From assembly GCA_014728115.1 (NCBI GenBank), contig WJME01000005.1, positions 1 through 42,115 on the forward strand: a stretch of 42,115 nucleotides of DNA, in the 5' to 3' direction. The notes beneath the pieces were generated by a model, which was not told where the DNA came from, ran no database searches, and was given only the letters and a program-made list of their open reading frames with translations. Every line of letters begins with the position of its first letter. Positions within the stretch are counted from its first letter, which is position 1. The stretch is from Candidatus Zhuqueibacterota bacterium (GTDB lineage Bacteria; Zhuqueibacterota; Zhuqueibacteria; Residuimicrobiales; Oceaniaggregativiventaceae). This document shows, one piece after another, positions 39,455-42,115 of this stretch. The translations under genes and the position numbers were made by a program.

Positions 39455-42115
39455 ATGATTATCTTGCATGTTTCCATCCTCGATAACAAGCCCCTTCTCT
39501 GGGCCGAAAGCGAGGCCATGGGTACGCAGCCTGCACTGGAGCAGGCGCTTCATGAAACCGGACTTTTACCAGCAAGCCCTGCTGACAATTTGAAACACAC
39601 GGCCTGGTTACCCTGCCATGGGGAAACGCCGGTGCCCTCCAGCCCCCTGATCGACAGAAAACTGGACAAACGCAAATCCTTGCATCTCGCACCTTGCACT
39701 GTGGTGAGCCGGCCATTGAGCCTGGCAAAAATGGCGGATTTGTTGAGCCAGGTCCGGGCCGGTCTTGTCAGGGGAAAGGGAATCGTATATGGCCCCTCGC
39801 TCTCCTGGATGGCTCGCTTGTATGGAATGGCATTGCGCATCCTGTCCAAAGAAACCTTTATACCAACGATCATCTCTCACAACAAAGAGTGGCAGGCACG
39901 CTGGATCCCGGTACCGGAAGGTGAGGATGAGGAGTACATCTCTGCCCTTGCAAAACAAATGCCGGCTGTATGCCGTTGTCTCTATGAATCCAAGCAAAGC
40001 GCGCCAGACCTCCCTGCCCTGCTGCTGAGCCAGGGAATGATCGCCACGTGGGTGGATGAACTCATTCGCTCTTGTGGCGAACCCACGAGATCAAAAAGAC
40101 AACATACAAATGTGCACGATGCCTGGCTCGAGGCCCTGCACAGCCCGGATCCATGCATTCACTGGCCAAAATCAAAAGAAATCGAGGCTTTGGCCAAACA
40201 ACTCGCAGAATGGAGCCGTCCGGTCGATTTGACGACACGCTCATCTTTGCGGTTCTGTTTCCGTCTGAACGAGCCTAACGATGAATCCGGCCTGTGGAAA
40301 GTGGATTATTTACTGCAACCCAAATCCGATTTGAGCACCCTGATCGATGCAAAGGAGATCTGGAAGAAAAAGAGTCCCTATCACAAATACCTGCAGCAGT
40401 CGGGCGCGAATCCCCTGGAATTTGTGCTGACCGCATTGGGCCAGGCAGGAGGACTCTGTCCTTTGGTTTATAAAAGTTTGAAAACAAAGCATCCGACAGG
40501 ATTTGAACTCGATGCAAATGGCGCACTGCAATTTCTCACCGACTATGCGCAGCCGCTCAGGTCTGCGGGATTCAATGTCATGTTGCCATCGTGGTGGGTA
40601 GGCCGGGGACCGAACAGACGCCTGGGCTTGAAAGCCAAAACCACGGCTTCCGGCAAAGACGGCAGCGGTCGCTTTACCCTGGATAGCATTATGTCGTTCG
40701 ATTATCGCGTCTCGTTGGGAGAACAAGAGCTCTCCCTGGATGAATTGCTGGACCTCGCGCGTCTCAAAGAGCCGCTGGTGCAAGTGCGGGGTCAATGGAC
40801 CCTGATCGATCAAAAACAGATCCAGTCCGCTATCCGGTTTTTGCAAAAACAAAAGGAGCACTCGCTTCCCGCCAGAGAGCTTTTGCAGGTCGTTCTGGGA
40901 GATGAAAAACAGATCAGCGGCCTGACACTCGATCAGGTAGAGATCGACGGCTGGCTGAAAGAACTTGCAGACAGCCTGACCGGACGCAAGGCCTTTGAGC
41001 TCTGTCCTTCGCCCCACTCTTTCCACGGCGCCTTGCGCAGCTATCAGGAAAAAGGCTATTCCTGGCTGGCGTTTCTGCGCCAATGGCAATTGGGGGCTTG
41101 TCTGGCCGATGATATGGGACTGGGCAAGACCGTACAGACACTGGCCTTGATTCAACGAGAAACAGAGTCCGGAGAAACAAGACCGGTTTTGCTCGTTTGT
41201 CCCACCTCGGTGGTCAATAACTGGCGCAAGGAAGCAGAGCGTTTTACCCCTGGACTTTCGGTACTCGTCCATCATGGTACCCAACGTTCAAAGCAGTCGA
41301 AATTTCTTAAAGAGGCAGAGAACCATTCCCTGGTTGTCACCACCTATGCGCTCATGCAACGTGACATCGAGTTTCTTTCCGAGGTGCAGTGGGCCGGCGT
41401 CGTGCTCGATGAAGCACAAAACATCAAAAATCCATCCACCAGGCAATTCAAAGCGGCCCGGGCTCTAAACTCTGACTATCGCATCGCGCTCACCGGTACA
41501 CCGGTAGAAAATCATGTCGGCGACCTCTGGTCGATCATGGACTTTTTGAATCCCGGCATGCTGGGCAGCCAGTCGGGTTTCAAGACCCGATTCAAAAAAC
41601 CCATTCAAATGTATGGCGACAGTGACGCAGCCGAAAAACTCCGAACTCTGACGCAGCCGTTTATTCTGCGTCGATTGAAAACGGACAAGACCATTATACA
41701 GGATTTGCCGGAAAAATTCGAAATCAAGGAATACTGCTCTCTGACCAAAGAACAAGCGGCTCTGTATCAGGCCGTTGTCGATGATTTGCAGGAAAAAATC
41801 CAGTCTTCCGAGGGCATCAATCGTCGTGGCCTGGTGCTGGCCTCTCTGATGCGCTTGAAGCAAGTCTGCAATCATCCGGCACAGTATGCCGACGATCATT
41901 CAGACCTCGAGGGTCGATCCGGCAAACTGGAACGGCTGCTTGAAATGCTGCTCGAGATCCGCGAGCTGGATGAACGCACCCTGGTGTTTACACAGTTTGC
42001 TGAAATGGGAGCGTTGTTACAGACCTATTTACAGGACTATTTTGGCGAACCAGCCTATTTTCTATATGGAGGTACACCCAGGAAAAAGCGTGATGAGATG
42101 ATTCAACGATTTCAA
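39455..42115 (+). CDS. SNF2-family DEAD/DEAH-box helicase, 3' end beyond the window
   Basis: An uninterrupted frame of 887 codons runs from ATG 39455, the first after an in-frame stop, to the last base. The N-terminal 530 residues include a SNF2-associated domain (about 300-420; LRSAGFNVMLPSWWVGRGPN). The ATPase core has LRSYQEKGYSWLAFLRQW, Walker A LADDMGLGKTVQTLALI (about 551-567), motif Ia VCPTSVVNNWRKEAERF, and Walker B/DEAQ VVLDEAQNIKNPST. Motif III ALTGTPVENHVGDLWSIMDF, RRLKTDK, MRLKQVCNHP and the start of the helicase C domain (LVFTQFAEMGALLQ; LYGGTPRKKRDEMIQRF) follow. It would be a DNA translocase acting on protein-DNA or RNA polymerase complexes. It sits beside an abiE system, as such helicases often do in defence-rich regions. 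Confidence 0.93.
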   Translation, partial: MIILHVSILDNKPLLWAESEAMGTQPALEQALHETGLLPASPADNLKHTAWLPCHGETPVPSSPLIDRKLDKRKSLHLAPCTVVSRPLSLAKMADLLSQVRAGLVRGKGIVYGPSLSWMARLYGMALRILSKETFIPTIISHNKEWQARWIPVPEGEDEEYISALAKQMPAVCRCLYESKQSAPDLPALLLSQGMIATWVDELIRSCGEPTRSKRQHTNVHDAWLEALHSPDPCIHWPKSKEIEALAKQLAEWSRPVDLTTRSSLRFCFRLNEPNDESGLWKVDYLLQPKSDLSTLIDAKEIWKKKSPYHKYLQQSGANPLEFVLTALGQAGGLCPLVYKSLKTKHPTGFELDANGALQFLTDYAQPLRSAGFNVMLPSWWVGRGPNRRLGLKAKTTASGKDGSGRFTLDSIMSFDYRVSLGEQELSLDELLDLARLKEPLVQVRGQWTLIDQKQIQSAIRFLQKQKEHSLPARELLQVVLGDEKQISGLTLDQVEIDGWLKELADSLTGRKAFELCPSPHSFHGALRSYQEKGYSWLAFLRQWQLGACLADDMGLGKTVQTLALIQRETESGETRPVLLVCPTSVVNNWRKEAERFTPGLSVLVHHGTQRSKQSKFLKEAENHSLVVTTYALMQRDIEFLSEVQWAGVVLDEAQNIKNPSTRQFKAARALNSDYRIALTGTPVENHVGDLWSIMDFLNPGMLGSQSGFKTRFKKPIQMYGDSDAAEKLRTLTQPFILRRLKTDKTIIQDLPEKFEIKEYCSLTKEQAALYQAVVDDLQEKIQSSEGINRRGLVLASLMRLKQVCNHPAQYADDHSDLEGRSGKLERLLEMLLEIRELDERTLVFTQFAEMGALLQTYLQDYFGEPAYFLYGGTPRKKRDEMIQRFQ

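Overview
The window reads as a carbohydrate-utilisation region from a Gram-negative, probably environmental, bacterium of moderate GC. Outer-membrane import by a TonB-dependent receptor with an N-terminal carboxypeptidase-regulatory-like domain, LytS/LytTR two-component signalling with a Reg_prop beta-propeller sensor, Tat-exported sulfatase, DUF1080 and DUF1961 proteins all point to the Fibrobacterota-Chlorobiota-Bacteroidota superphylum or a related candidate phylum (KSB1/Calditrichota-like). This placement is inference from gene content only; no rRNA or tRNA is present.

Layout. 1-3469 (minus): a TonB-dependent receptor followed by the 5' end of a secreted protein. 3613-8059: a two-component cassette in which a large LytS-type sensor kinase (plus) is flanked by two minus-strand regulators, one receiver-only and one full LytTR. 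8161-24714 (minus): a 16.5-kb same-strand run. In transcription order it holds a DeoR-family repressor with a tandem operator, a sugar-binding lipoprotein, a DUF2291 protein, an ABC permease (no ATPase gene), a split transketolase, a GlpK-like FGGY kinase, a secreted propeller enzyme, a DHDPS/NAL-family aldolase, a PdxA2-type dehydrogenase, a four-carbon acid sugar kinase, a sodium/solute symporter and a GH78 alpha-L-rhamnosidase. 25117-36552 (minus): extracellular depolymerisation genes (two-domain esterase, a propeller plus alpha/alpha-toroid protein, DUF1961, an alginate-lyase-family enzyme, DUF1080, sulfatase), interrupted by a small membrane-protein/winged-helix regulator pair. 36840-42115: an AbiE type IV toxin-antitoxin module, a YecA-like SEC-C protein and a SNF2 helicase that runs off the window.

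How it may work together (inference). Secreted enzymes would remove sulfate and acyl groups and cut a rhamnose- and probably uronate-containing polysaccharide. Products would enter through the TonB receptor, the symporter and the ABC system. Rhamnose is released by GH78. The FGGY kinase plus split transketolase resemble the D-apulose route of apiose catabolism, and the DUF1537 kinase plus PdxA2 resemble the D-threonate/D-erythronate route to dihydroxyacetone phosphate. No sugar isomerase, KduI/KduD or rhamnose-catabolic enzyme is in the window, so the substrate (a pectin-type rhamnogalacturonan, an ulvan-like sulfated polymer or something else) stays open.

The most unusual items are a 58-59 bp near-duplicate of the abiE promoter/operator placed upstream of the sulfatase, the ATPase-less ABC operon wired to a split transketolase, the propeller/toroid fusion, an orphan SEC-C tail, and several perfect palindromes or tandem decamers that look like operators or REP-type hairpins.
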